Shown: in pieces, positions 26,637 to 34,930 of the stretch
Layout of the letters: every line of letters starts with the position of its first letter
Position numbering within the stretch: position 1 is the first letter of the stretch
Assembly (NCBI RefSeq): GCF_026125785.1
Contig: NZ_JAHCKL010000002.1
Span: 124,001 to 188,000 of the forward strand
DNA: 64,000 nucleotides
Direction: 5' to 3'
Source of the DNA: Hydrogenophaga sp.
Lineage (GTDB): Bacteria > Pseudomonadota > Gammaproteobacteria > Burkholderiales > Burkholderiaceae_C
The notes under the pieces: model-generated
Told to the model about the DNA's origin: nothing
What the model saw: the letters and a program-made list of their open reading frames with translations, nothing else
Database searches by the model: none
Program-made: the position numbers and the translations under genes

Positions 26637-29393
26637 ATGCTTCCTGCGCCCCTGGTCGTTGGCGTTTCGTTCGCCTACCTGCTGCTGCTGTTCGCGGTAG
26701 CGCATTGGGCCGACACGCGCGCCACCCAGGGCCGCTCGGTCATTGCCAGTCCCTGGATCTACGCGCTGTCGCTGGCGGTGTATTGCACCGCATGGACCTA
26801 CTTCGGCAGTGTGGGCCGGGCCGCCACCTCGGGTGTCTGGTTTCTGCCCACCTACCTGGGTCCCACGCTGGCCATGCTGCTGGCCTGGATGGTGGTGCGC
26901 AAGATGGTTCACATCGCCAAGACGTGGCGCATCACTTCCATCGCCGACTTCATCGCCAGCCGCTACGGCAAGAGCCCACTGCTGGCAGGCATGGTGACGC
27001 TGATCACGGTGGTGGGCATCGTGCCCTACATCGCCCTGCAGCTCAAGGCCATCGCTAGTGGCTACGCCGTGCTGACTTCGCCGCCAGGGCAACTCCTGTC
27101 GCAGGAAGTGCATTGGTGGAACGACGGCACTTTCTACGTTGCGCTGGCGTTGGCCGGCTTCACCATTGTCTTTGGCGCACGGCACCTGGACAGTACGGAG
27201 CGCCATGAAGGCATGGTGGCTGCCATCGCCTTCGAATCGGTGATCAAGCTGGTGGCTTTCCTGGCCGTAGGCCTGTTCGTGGCATTCGGTCTGTTTGCCA
27301 GTCCCGCGGCGTTGTTCGCCCAGGCGCAGACGGTGGCGGAGCTGCGTCCCCTGATGCAGTTTGGCGATGGCCAGCCCCATGTGTACGCGCAGTGGTTTGG
27401 CCATACCCTGCTGGCCATGCTGTCGGTGGTGTTTCTGCCGCGCCAGTTCCAGATGATGGTGGTGGAGAACGTGGACGAGCGGCATCTGCGGCGCGCGGTC
27501 TGGGCCTTTCCGCTCTACCTCTTGCTCATCAACCTCTTCGTGCTGCCCATTGCCTTGGGCGGCCTGCTGCATTTCGGTTCCGGTGCGATGAATCCCGAGA
27601 CCTTCGTGCTGTCGCTGCCGCTGTCCCAGGGGCAGCACGCCCTGGCGTTGTTCGCCTTCGTGGGCGGGCTGTCCGCGGCGACCGGCATGGTCATCGTGGA
27701 GGCGATCGCCGTATCGACCATGGTCTGCAACGATCTGGTGATGCCGCTGCTTCTGCGCATGCGGCGTTTCGGCGTGCGGGCCAGCAGCGACCTCACCTCC
27801 CTCTTGCTGACCATCCGCCGCCTGTCCATCCTGGGCATCCTGCTGCTTGGCTATCTGTACTTCTACCTCGCGGGCGAGGCCTATGCGCTGGTGAGCATCG
27901 GCCTGATCAGTTTTGCCGCGGTGGCGCAGTTCGCGCCGGCCACGCTGGGCGGCATGTACTGGAAGGGCGGCACGCAGGGTGGCGCATTCACAGGACTGTT
28001 GCTGGGCTTTGCCTTCTGGACGTACACGCTGATGCTGCCGTCCCTGGCCAAGTCGGGCTGGCTGCCGGACGCCTTTCTGTACCAGGGCCCTTGGGGCCAG
28101 GCCTGGCTCCGGCCCGAGGCGTTTCTGGGGTTGACCGGGTTGGACAACATCACCCACTCGCTGTTCTGGAGCCTGCTGGCCAACCTGGTGGGCTACGTGG
28201 GCGTCTCGCTGTGGCGTCCGCCGAGCGCACGCGAGACCAGCCAGGCGCTGCTGTTTGTCGATGTGTTTCACCGTGCGCCGGAGGCCCGGCCGGTGTTCTG
28301 GCAGGGCAAGGCCCAGGTCTCGGCCCTGTTGCCGCTGGTGGGGCGCTTCCTCGGGCCGGATGCGGCGCAGCGCCTGTTCGCGGGCTATGCCCGGCGCGTG
28401 GGCGCCGGCCACATCGACCAGATCCCGGCGGATGCGCGCCTGGTGCACTTCGTGGAAACCCAGCTGGCCGGCGCCATCGGCAGCGCCTCGGCGCGCGTGA
28501 TGGTGGCCTCGGTGGTGGAAGAGGAGACGCTGGATCTGGACGACGTCATGCGCATACTGGACGAGGCCTCGCAGTTGCGTGCCTACTCGCATGCCCTGGA
28601 AGACAAATCGCGTTCGCTGGAGCGCGCCACGGAGGAGTTGCGGGAAGCCAATGAACAGCTCAAGAGCCTGGACCGGCTCAAGGACGACTTCATGTCTTCC
28701 GTCACCCACGAATTGCGCACACCTTTGACGTCGATCAGGGCGCTGGCGGAACTCATGCGCGACGATGAGAACATGGAGACCGTGCAGCGTCAGCAATTCG
28801 TTGGCATCATCGTGGCCGAAACAGAACGCCTGAGCCGGCTGGTGAACCAGGTGCTGGACATGGCCAAGATCGAGTCCGGTCACGCGGAGTGGCACAACAC
28901 CACGCTGGACCTGCGAGAACTGCTGGAACAGGCGGCGCGCACCATGGTGGAAACTTGCCGCGAAGCCGGCGTGACGCTGGTCCTGGACCTGCCGGAACGG
29001 GTGCGGCCCATCCGCGCCGATGCCGACCGCCTCACCCAGGTGGTGCTCAACCTGCTGTCCAACGCAGCGAAGTACGCGCCGCGTGGCACCGGGAGGGTGG
29101 TGCTCAGCCTGAGAGAGGACGGGCAGGGGGTGTCGGTGGAAGTGCAGGACAATGGTCCCGGCATTGCCCAGGATCAGCAGGCCATGGTGTTCGAAAAGTT
29201 CCGGCAGGTGCAGGGCGACGCCCATTACCGCCCTGGCGGCACTGGCCTGGGCCTGCCGATCAGTCGGCAGATCGTGGCGCATTTCGGCGGTCGCATGTGG
29301 CTGCGCTCCACCCCGGGAGCCGGTGCCACGTTCGGGTTTTTCCTGCCGCACCGGCCGGTGGACGATGCACAAGAACGAGGAGACCGCGTGTGA
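26637..29393 (+). CDS. Sodium-solute-symporter-fold sensor histidine kinase (CbrA-like)
   Basis: This 918-residue protein fuses an SSF-type transporter (about 1-490, 12-13 helices) to a histidine kinase, as in CbrA-type sensors. A linker and a coiled coil (ALEDKSRSLERATEELREAN) precede the HisKA domain with phospho-acceptor H691 (SSVTHELRTPLTS). The ATPase has N box VVLNLLSNAAKYA, G1 VQDNGPGIA and G2 GTGLGLPIS. It may couple transport or occupancy of a carboxylate to phosphorylation of the following response regulator. Its GTG-TGA end overlaps the start of that gene. No receiver domain is attached. Confidence 0.92.
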   Translation: MLPAPLVVGVSFAYLLLLFAVAHWADTRATQGRSVIASPWIYALSLAVYCTAWTYFGSVGRAATSGVWFLPTYLGPTLAMLLAWMVVRKMVHIAKTWRITSIADFIASRYGKSPLLAGMVTLITVVGIVPYIALQLKAIASGYAVLTSPPGQLLSQEVHWWNDGTFYVALALAGFTIVFGARHLDSTERHEGMVAAIAFESVIKLVAFLAVGLFVAFGLFASPAALFAQAQTVAELRPLMQFGDGQPHVYAQWFGHTLLAMLSVVFLPRQFQMMVVENVDERHLRRAVWAFPLYLLLINLFVLPIALGGLLHFGSGAMNPETFVLSLPLSQGQHALALFAFVGGLSAATGMVIVEAIAVSTMVCNDLVMPLLLRMRRFGVRASSDLTSLLLTIRRLSILGILLLGYLYFYLAGEAYALVSIGLISFAAVAQFAPATLGGMYWKGGTQGGAFTGLLLGFAFWTYTLMLPSLAKSGWLPDAFLYQGPWGQAWLRPEAFLGLTGLDNITHSLFWSLLANLVGYVGVSLWRPPSARETSQALLFVDVFHRAPEARPVFWQGKAQVSALLPLVGRFLGPDAAQRLFAGYARRVGAGHIDQIPADARLVHFVETQLAGAIGSASARVMVASVVEEETLDLDDVMRILDEASQLRAYSHALEDKSRSLERATEELREANEQLKSLDRLKDDFMSSVTHELRTPLTSIRALAELMRDDENMETVQRQQFVGIIVAETERLSRLVNQVLDMAKIESGHAEWHNTTLDLRELLEQAARTMVETCREAGVTLVLDLPERVRPIRADADRLTQVVLNLLSNAAKYAPRGTGRVVLSLREDGQGVSVEVQDNGPGIAQDQQAMVFEKFRQVQGDAHYRPGGTGLGLPISRQIVAHFGGRMWLRSTPGAGATFGFFLPHRPVDDAQERGDRV

Positions 29394-29764
29394 GCACCAA
29401 GATCCTGATCGCCGATGACGAGCCCAACATCCTGATCTCGCTTGAGTTCCTGATGAAGAGGGAGGGCTACGAGGTGCTGCTCGCGCGGGATGGCCAGGAG
29501 GCCATCGACACCATCCTGCGCGAGCGCCCTGCGCTGGTGCTGCTGGATGTGATGATGCCGGTGAAGACCGGGTTCGATGTCTGCCACGAGGTCCGCAACA
29601 ACGAGGCCCTGCAGGCGACGCGCATTCTGATGCTCACGGCCAAGGGCAGAGATACCGATGTCGCCAAGGGTCTGGCCCTGGGGGCCGACGCCTACATGAC
29701 CAAGCCTTTTTCGACCCGCGACCTGGTGCAGAAGGTCAGGGAGATGCTGGAGCCCTCGGCATGA
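29390..29764 (+). CDS. Single-domain response regulator
   Basis: This 124-residue protein is a stand-alone receiver domain. The acidic pair D9/D10, phospho-acceptor D53 (LVLLDVMMP), T83 and K105 (YMTKPF) are all present. There is no output domain, so it should act through protein contact or as a phosphorelay step, unlike CbrB, which has a sigma-54 domain. The GTG start at 29390 overlaps the kinase stop, and its own stop overlaps the next gene, so the three proteins are translationally coupled. Confidence 0.93.
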   Translation: MSTKILIADDEPNILISLEFLMKREGYEVLLARDGQEAIDTILRERPALVLLDVMMPVKTGFDVCHEVRNNEALQATRILMLTAKGRDTDVAKGLALGADAYMTKPFSTRDLVQKVREMLEPSA

Positions 29765-31971
29765 AGGAGCGCCGGCTCTGGCTGGGTACGACGGCCGCGG
29801 TGCTGGGCGTGGCGGCCTGGCTGGGCTTCCTGCTGTTCATGGCCTGGTCCGCCTTGCGGGAGGTGCAGCGGCAGCGCCTCGCGCCCTTGTTGGCGGAGGC
29901 CTGGCGGGAGTCCGCGGTGGTGATGGCGGTGGTGACGGTGGCCGGCGTGGTGTTGGTGGCCATGGCCGTGCGGGCGCTGTTGCGCCACTTCGCTGAGCCC
30001 GCGGCTCGCCTGGCCGAGGAGGCGCGTGTGCTGGCGGCGTCTGAGGTGGAGCGCCCGCTGGGCGCGCAAGGGCCATCTGAGATCCGTGCGCTCGCCGACG
30101 TGATCAACCAGCTCGTGACCCAGCGCTCGCGCCTTAAGACCGAGATGGACGCCCGGGTGCTGGAGAGCAGCCGCAGCATCGAGCAGGAGCGCATCCGCCT
30201 GGCCGCTCTCATGGCGGAGCTCACGCAGAGTGTCGTGGTCTGCAACCTGGATGGACGCATCCTGCTCTACAACCAGCGCGCAAGGGCGCAGTTCCGTGCG
30301 CTGTCCCTGGCGCCTTCGGTGGCCGGTGGCGCGGAGTTGATCGGACTGGGCCGCTCCATTTACACGGTGTTTGACCGCAAGCTGGTCACGCACGCGCTGG
30401 AAAACATCCAGCAGCGCATGTTGCGCGGCGTCGAGGAGCCTTCCGCACAGTTCGTCACCACCACTGCTGCCGGCCAGTTGCTGCGTGTACAGATGGCACC
30501 GGTGCGCACGGTGCAGGCCATGAGCTTGCCCAGCACCGTTGACATGGTGGCAGACCGTGCCGATCTGAGCGGGTTCGTCCTGATGCTGGACAACATCACC
30601 CGCGCGTTCGAAGCCGAGTCGGCCCGGGACCAGGTGATGCATGCGCTGACCGAAGGCAGCCGTGCCGCGCTGGGCAACATGCAGGCTGCCTTGGATGTTC
30701 TGGAGTACCCGGACCTCGATGCGGCCGCACGGGAGCGCTTCCAACGGGTCATCCGCGAGGAAACCCGCGCGCTGGCGCAGCGCGTGGCTTCGCTGGAGGC
30801 GGACGCGGCGCGCGCCTTCATGACGCGCTGGCCGCTGGAAGACATGCTGGGCGTGGACCTGGTTGCTGCCGCCATGCGCCGCATAGAGACCGTGACCCGC
30901 CTGCAGGCGAGCACGCTGGAGGTTGATGCCGCGCTGTGGCTGCGGGTGGAGAGCTTCTCGCTGCTGCAGGCCCTGGTCTACCTGTCGGGCCGCCTGGCCG
31001 ACGAGTTCGAGGTGCGCTTCGTTCAGCTTCGCCTCGCGCCCGCGAGCGGCAGTCCGGGCAAGGCGCACCTGGATCTGGTCTGGTCGGGGCAGGCCATGAG
31101 CACCGAGACCGTGATGAGCTGGGAAATGGACGCCATGCGCGTGGGGGGCGAAGCCACGCCGCTGACGGTACGTGATGTGATCGAACGTCATGGCGGGGCC
31201 TTCTGGTTCGAGCGCGAGCGCACGCGGCACCAGGCCTTCTTCCGGCTGTTGCTGCCCATGGCCGAACCGCGCGAGCGCCTGCCCGCTCCCAGTCTGGTCC
31301 GGGGGGAGAGCCGGCCCGAGTACTACGACTTTGACCTCTTCAGGACGACCGAACAGACCCGCTCGCTGGACGAACGTCGGCTGTCCGACCTGGTCTATAC
31401 CGTGTTCGACACCGAGACCACGGGGCTGGACCCGGCGCAAGGGGACGAGATCATCCAGATCGGCGCCACGCGCATCGTCAATGGCAAGCTGCTGCACCAG
31501 GAGTGTTTCGAGCAACTGGTCGATCCGCAGCGGGCGATCTCGGCCGCCTCCATTCCCATTCATGGCATCACCCAGGACATGGTGATGGGGCAACCCAGCA
31601 TCGAAAAGGTGTTGCCGGCCTTTCACGCCTTCGCCCAGGACACCGTGCTGGTGGCGCACAACGCCGCCTTCGACATGCGCTTCCTGCAGCTCAAGGAGAA
31701 GGCGACCGGCGTGGTGTTTGAACAACCGGTGCTGGACACGCTGTTGCTCTCCGCCGTGATCCATCCCAACCAGGCATCCCACCGCCTCGAAGCCATTGCC
31801 GAACGCTTCGACGTGCCGGTCATTGGCCGCCACACGGCGATGGGCGACGCCATGGTGACCGCGGAGATCTTCATCAAGCTGGTTCCCCTGCTGGCCGAGC
31901 GCGGCATCGTCACGCTTGGCCAGGCGCGCGAAGCGGCGCAGCAGAGCTACTACGCGCGCCTCAGGTACTGA
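29761..31971 (+). CDS. Membrane-bound degenerate kinase fused to a DnaQ-type 3'-5' exonuclease
   Basis: This 736-residue protein starts with two membrane helices (about 8-28 and 55-75). A HAMP-like and PAS-like region (ELTQSVVVCNLDGRILLYNQ) and a segment resembling HisKA plus HATPase (QVMHALTEGSRAALGNMQAA; LLQALVYLSGRLADEF; VIERHGGAFWF) follow. No phospho-His, N-box Asn or G-box glycines remain in that segment. The C-terminal DEDDh exonuclease looks active: D550/E552 in FDTETTG, VAHNAAFDMRF, and H691/D696 in HTAMGD. It may respond to the preceding response regulator, using the dead kinase as a docking platform. It is annotated in relatives as a PolIII epsilon-like protein, but it is not replicative epsilon. 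Confidence 0.88.
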   Translation: MKERRLWLGTTAAVLGVAAWLGFLLFMAWSALREVQRQRLAPLLAEAWRESAVVMAVVTVAGVVLVAMAVRALLRHFAEPAARLAEEARVLAASEVERPLGAQGPSEIRALADVINQLVTQRSRLKTEMDARVLESSRSIEQERIRLAALMAELTQSVVVCNLDGRILLYNQRARAQFRALSLAPSVAGGAELIGLGRSIYTVFDRKLVTHALENIQQRMLRGVEEPSAQFVTTTAAGQLLRVQMAPVRTVQAMSLPSTVDMVADRADLSGFVLMLDNITRAFEAESARDQVMHALTEGSRAALGNMQAALDVLEYPDLDAAARERFQRVIREETRALAQRVASLEADAARAFMTRWPLEDMLGVDLVAAAMRRIETVTRLQASTLEVDAALWLRVESFSLLQALVYLSGRLADEFEVRFVQLRLAPASGSPGKAHLDLVWSGQAMSTETVMSWEMDAMRVGGEATPLTVRDVIERHGGAFWFERERTRHQAFFRLLLPMAEPRERLPAPSLVRGESRPEYYDFDLFRTTEQTRSLDERRLSDLVYTVFDTETTGLDPAQGDEIIQIGATRIVNGKLLHQECFEQLVDPQRAISAASIPIHGITQDMVMGQPSIEKVLPAFHAFAQDTVLVAHNAAFDMRFLQLKEKATGVVFEQPVLDTLLLSAVIHPNQASHRLEAIAERFDVPVIGRHTAMGDAMVTAEIFIKLVPLLAERGIVTLGQAREAAQQSYYARLRY

Positions 31972-31980
31972 GGCGCAAGC

Positions 31981-33465
31981 TCACAGCCGTCCGCCACCGA
32001 AGCGCTGCTCCAGCAGGTCCTGAACGTCGCGGACCACGCGCAAGGCATCACGCAGCTGGGTGCGCTCGAAGTTGGAGTGCGCGCGCGGGTCCAGGTGGTT
32101 GTCGGGAGCCTGGCCCTCGGCCATGAGCCGCGCCTGATGGCGTATGCGCAGCGTGGCCAGGAACTCGAGTGCGTCGCGCAGGTCGCGCGTGTCCTGCTCG
32201 CTCAGCACCGCCCCCTCGCCTGTGGCCTGCAGCCGCTCATGGCTGCCTATGGCGGCATCGCCGATGGCCAGGGCATGGATGCGCGCGATATCGACGATGG
32301 GCGCAATGCCATGGAGCTTGAGGTCGATGGTGCCTTTGTGCTCGCCGGTGCGCGCCGTCTGCAGCCGGCCAAACCAGCCCAGCGGCGGGCGCCGCCCCAA
32401 TGCATTGGCCACGAGATGCGCCAGCAGCAGGGTGTTGCCACGCGAGCGGGCCAGCACTTGCGTGCGCAACCGCTGCAGCAGCGTGGCCTGCCCGTGTACG
32501 CACCGCATGTCGAAGAAGACGCAGGTCAACATGAGGGCCGTGGGCTCGGGTTCGTTGGTCCAACTGGCGAAGAGTGCCGCCCACTGCGCCAGCGGCAGCC
32601 GCCACGCCGGGTTGCTCGCCATCATGTCGCCGGGGCAATAGACGTAGCCGCAGGCGTTCAGGCCATCGCACACAAAAGCCGCCAGTTGCCGGAAGTAGTC
32701 GCCGTGCCGTGCTTCGTCGTAGGCGTCGTCCAGCACCATGCAGTTGTCCTGGTCGGTCTTGGCGGTCTGCTCGCAACGCGCCTGTGAACCCGCGGCCACC
32801 CAGGCGTATGCCACCGGCGCGGGCCCCAGCCTGGCCTCGCCCAGTTGCAGGAGGCGGATGGTGAGGGCGTCGGTGATCGTGGTGACGATGTGGCCGGTGG
32901 CCAGAGCCGAAGCGTCTGCGTCCACCAGGCTCTGCAGCAGCCTCCGTACGGGGCCGCTGGCCTGGCGCAGGCCTTCCACGCTGGTCTGGCGATGGATGTT
33001 GCCCGCCAGGTAGATCGCGGACGTGTTGTTCGGCTCGTTCAGGTCGTTGGCGGTGACCATGCCCGCGATGCGTTGCCCATCCAGTACAGGGACGTGATGG
33101 ATGTTGTGACGCGTCATGAGCAGCATGGCCTCGAGGGCCGGGCTGTGCATGTCCACAGAGAAGGGGGCCAGGGTGGCAATGTCGGCGATGGGCCGCTCCG
33201 GATCCAGCCCCGCTGCCAGTACGCGGTTGCGCAGATCGCGGTCCGTCACCAGGCCAAACAGCAGGCCCTGTTCAACGATGATGACCGAGGAGACGCGCTG
33301 CTCCCGCATGCGCTGCGCGGCCTCCCGGATGCTGGCCTGAGGTGGCAGGGTCACCGGATCGCGCCGCAACAAGGCATGTATGGGCGTGTTCATCAGCCCC
33401 AGCGCGGGATCGCTGGCGGTGGTGGGCGGCAAGGCTCCGGGGGCGTCTGGGGAATGGGCGTCCAT
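31981..33465 (-). CDS. CBS-domain protein with DUF294 nucleotidyltransferase-like domains
   Basis: This 494-residue protein has a tandem CBS pair (about 27-145; VSSVIIVEQGLLFGLVTDRD, IHHVPVLDGQRIAGMVTAND), which usually senses adenine nucleotides. A GlnD-like nucleotidyltransferase domain follows with GSQAR (S227) and TKTDQDN-type acidic residues, then a C-terminal DUF294-associated helical domain. The family often lies near acetate symporters or DnaQ-like exonucleases. It is convergent with the exonuclease fusion, 9 bases between stops. The substrate is unknown; protein uridylylation or adenylylation is conceivable. Confidence 0.88.
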   Translation of the reverse strand: MDAHSPDAPGALPPTTASDPALGLMNTPIHALLRRDPVTLPPQASIREAAQRMREQRVSSVIIVEQGLLFGLVTDRDLRNRVLAAGLDPERPIADIATLAPFSVDMHSPALEAMLLMTRHNIHHVPVLDGQRIAGMVTANDLNEPNNTSAIYLAGNIHRQTSVEGLRQASGPVRRLLQSLVDADASALATGHIVTTITDALTIRLLQLGEARLGPAPVAYAWVAAGSQARCEQTAKTDQDNCMVLDDAYDEARHGDYFRQLAAFVCDGLNACGYVYCPGDMMASNPAWRLPLAQWAALFASWTNEPEPTALMLTCVFFDMRCVHGQATLLQRLRTQVLARSRGNTLLLAHLVANALGRRPPLGWFGRLQTARTGEHKGTIDLKLHGIAPIVDIARIHALAIGDAAIGSHERLQATGEGAVLSEQDTRDLRDALEFLATLRIRHQARLMAEGQAPDNHLDPRAHSNFERTQLRDALRVVRDVQDLLEQRFGGGRL

Positions 33466-33648
33466 GAGCGGATGACGAACACATCGTCTATGCGAACGAG
33501 TACTTTGGTCATCCTACACGGGCGCGCAGGCTGGTTTTCCGGGTTTTCCCTCACAGGGTTTGACCTGCCTCAAGACCTGCATGCGTCCGTTTGTAAGAAG
33601 TCGGTAAGTTCCGGACCAAGAATGGCCGCAGACCCTGGACCACCTCCC

Positions 33649-33948
33649 ATGTTGCTGTTCATTTCTGCTCTCAAGCTCATCGCCGAAATCGCTCTGCTGG
33701 CCTTGCTGGGTCAGTGGGTGCTGGGTTTGCTGGCGGGACAGCGCCGGGACCAGAACGTCTTCTACCAGGTGCTTCAGATGATCGGCCGGCCTTTCGTGCA
33801 GGTCGCGCGCCTGGTGACGCCGCGCAAGGTGGTGCTGGAGCGGCACCTGCCGCTGGTGGCCTTCCTGCTGCTGGCGCTTGCGTGGTTCGCCGTGACGGCC
33901 TGGAAGGTGAGTCACTGTCTGCAGATTGGCATGGAGTTGTGCAAATGA
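33649..33948 (+). CDS. Small two-helix membrane protein of unknown function
   Basis: This 99-residue protein (from ATG 33649; ATG 33622 would add nine residues) has an N-terminal helix (ALKLIAEIALLALLGQWVLG), a basic central loop (GRPFVQVARLVTPRKVVLER) and a second helix (LPLVAFLLLALAWFAVTAW). The ending HCLQIGMELCK has two Cys. I do not recognise a characterised family. Its stop overlaps the ATG of the TPR gene (ATGA), so the two probably work together, perhaps as a membrane anchor for the TPR protein. Confidence 0.75.
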   Translation: MLLFISALKLIAEIALLALLGQWVLGLLAGQRRDQNVFYQVLQMIGRPFVQVARLVTPRKVVLERHLPLVAFLLLALAWFAVTAWKVSHCLQIGMELCK

Positions 33949-34520
33949 AGACTTCCCTGAACCGGTGGTACCTGCGCTGGCAAGTTCGGGCCATGCTGCT
34001 GCTGGGGCAGCGCGCGCAGGCGCTGGCCCGCATAGAAGGGCATCTGGCTCGCGACACCACCGACCTGTACGCATGGGCCACGCGCGCGCATCTGCTGGCC
34101 GAGCAGGGTGACAAGGCCGGCGCGCTGAAGACCCTGCAGCATCTGGTGACGCTCACGCCCGACCAGGCTGCCGCCTGGTTCAACCTGGGTTTTCTCTGCG
34201 AGGAAATGGGCGAACTCAGTCAGGCCGAAGCCGCCTTCCGGCGCGCCACCGACATCGATCCCAAGCTGGACCGCGCCTGGTACGGACTGGCCCTGAGCCT
34301 GATCCGCCAGCATCGGTTCGACGACGCCGTCGTCGCCCTGCGCAAGAACACCGAACTGCAACCCATGAGCCCCTACGGCTGGTACCAGCTGGCCAGGGTT
34401 CATGTCGACCGGCAAGAGCCCGAGGAGGCGGCGAAGATCATTCGCCACCTGCGCAGGTTCGAGCCCAAAGTGGCTGCACAGCTGGAGCGCGAGACCGGCC
34501 TGGGGCAAGCCCAGGCCTGA
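33945..34520 (+). CDS. Tetratricopeptide repeat protein
   Basis: This 191-residue soluble protein consists of about four to five TPR units, seen in AWFNLGFLCEEMGELSQAEA, AWYGLALSLIRQHRFDDAVV and GWYQLARVHVDRQEPEEAAK. TPRs bind partner proteins; no catalytic motif or signal peptide is visible. It overlaps the preceding membrane protein by 4 bases and is followed by the DUF4212/symporter pair after 145 bases. The function is unknown. Confidence 0.85.
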   Translation: MKTSLNRWYLRWQVRAMLLLGQRAQALARIEGHLARDTTDLYAWATRAHLLAEQGDKAGALKTLQHLVTLTPDQAAAWFNLGFLCEEMGELSQAEAAFRRATDIDPKLDRAWYGLALSLIRQHRFDDAVVALRKNTELQPMSPYGWYQLARVHVDRQEPEEAAKIIRHLRRFEPKVAAQLERETGLGQAQA

Positions 34521-34665
34521 GTGGCGCGCTGCCGCCGTGCAGCAAGAAAAGGGGTGATGGGCGCCAGCCCTTCACCGAAAAACGCGGACCGGTTGCAGGC
34601 TGCCTGGGGGACAGGGCAGTGTCCGTGACGTGCCCGAGAGGGTTTTGTTGATGGAGGTCGATCGC

Positions 34666-34926
34666 ATGGAACTGACTGACAAGCACCGCCGATACTGGCG
34701 CAAGAACCTCAACATCACGGCCATATTGCTCGTGATCTGGTTCGTGGTGACGTTCGTCGTGGGCTACTACGCCCGCGAGCTGAGCTTCAACTTCTTTGGC
34801 TGGCCGTTCAGCTTCTGGGTGGGAGCCCAGGGCGCCCTGGTGGTGTACTGCCTGATCATCGGGTACTACGCCTGGTACATGAACAAGCTCGACATCGAAC
34901 ACGGTGTCGAAGAGAACGAGGACTGA
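34666..34926 (+). CDS. DUF4212 small subunit of a sodium:solute symporter
   Basis: This 86-residue protein has the DUF4212 signature: a DKHRRYWRKNL start, two membrane helices (ITAILLVIWFVVTFVVGYYA and GAQGALVVYCLIIGYYAWYM) and an acidic tail. Such proteins are encoded just before VC_2705-type symporters and are regarded as their small subunit. ATG 34666 is chosen because GGAGG lies 7 bases upstream; an in-frame ATG at 34651 overlaps it. The gap to the symporter gene is 4 bases. Confidence 0.92.
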   Translation: MELTDKHRRYWRKNLNITAILLVIWFVVTFVVGYYARELSFNFFGWPFSFWVGAQGALVVYCLIIGYYAWYMNKLDIEHGVEENED

Positions 34927-34930
34927 CACC

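Noticed and set aside
26223-29372. A 1049-codon open frame on the minus strand opposite the transporter-kinase gene
   Set aside because: It is antisense to a gene with clear SSF and kinase motifs. Its translation is His/Gln/Arg-rich without domains, as expected for a shadow frame in GC-rich DNA.
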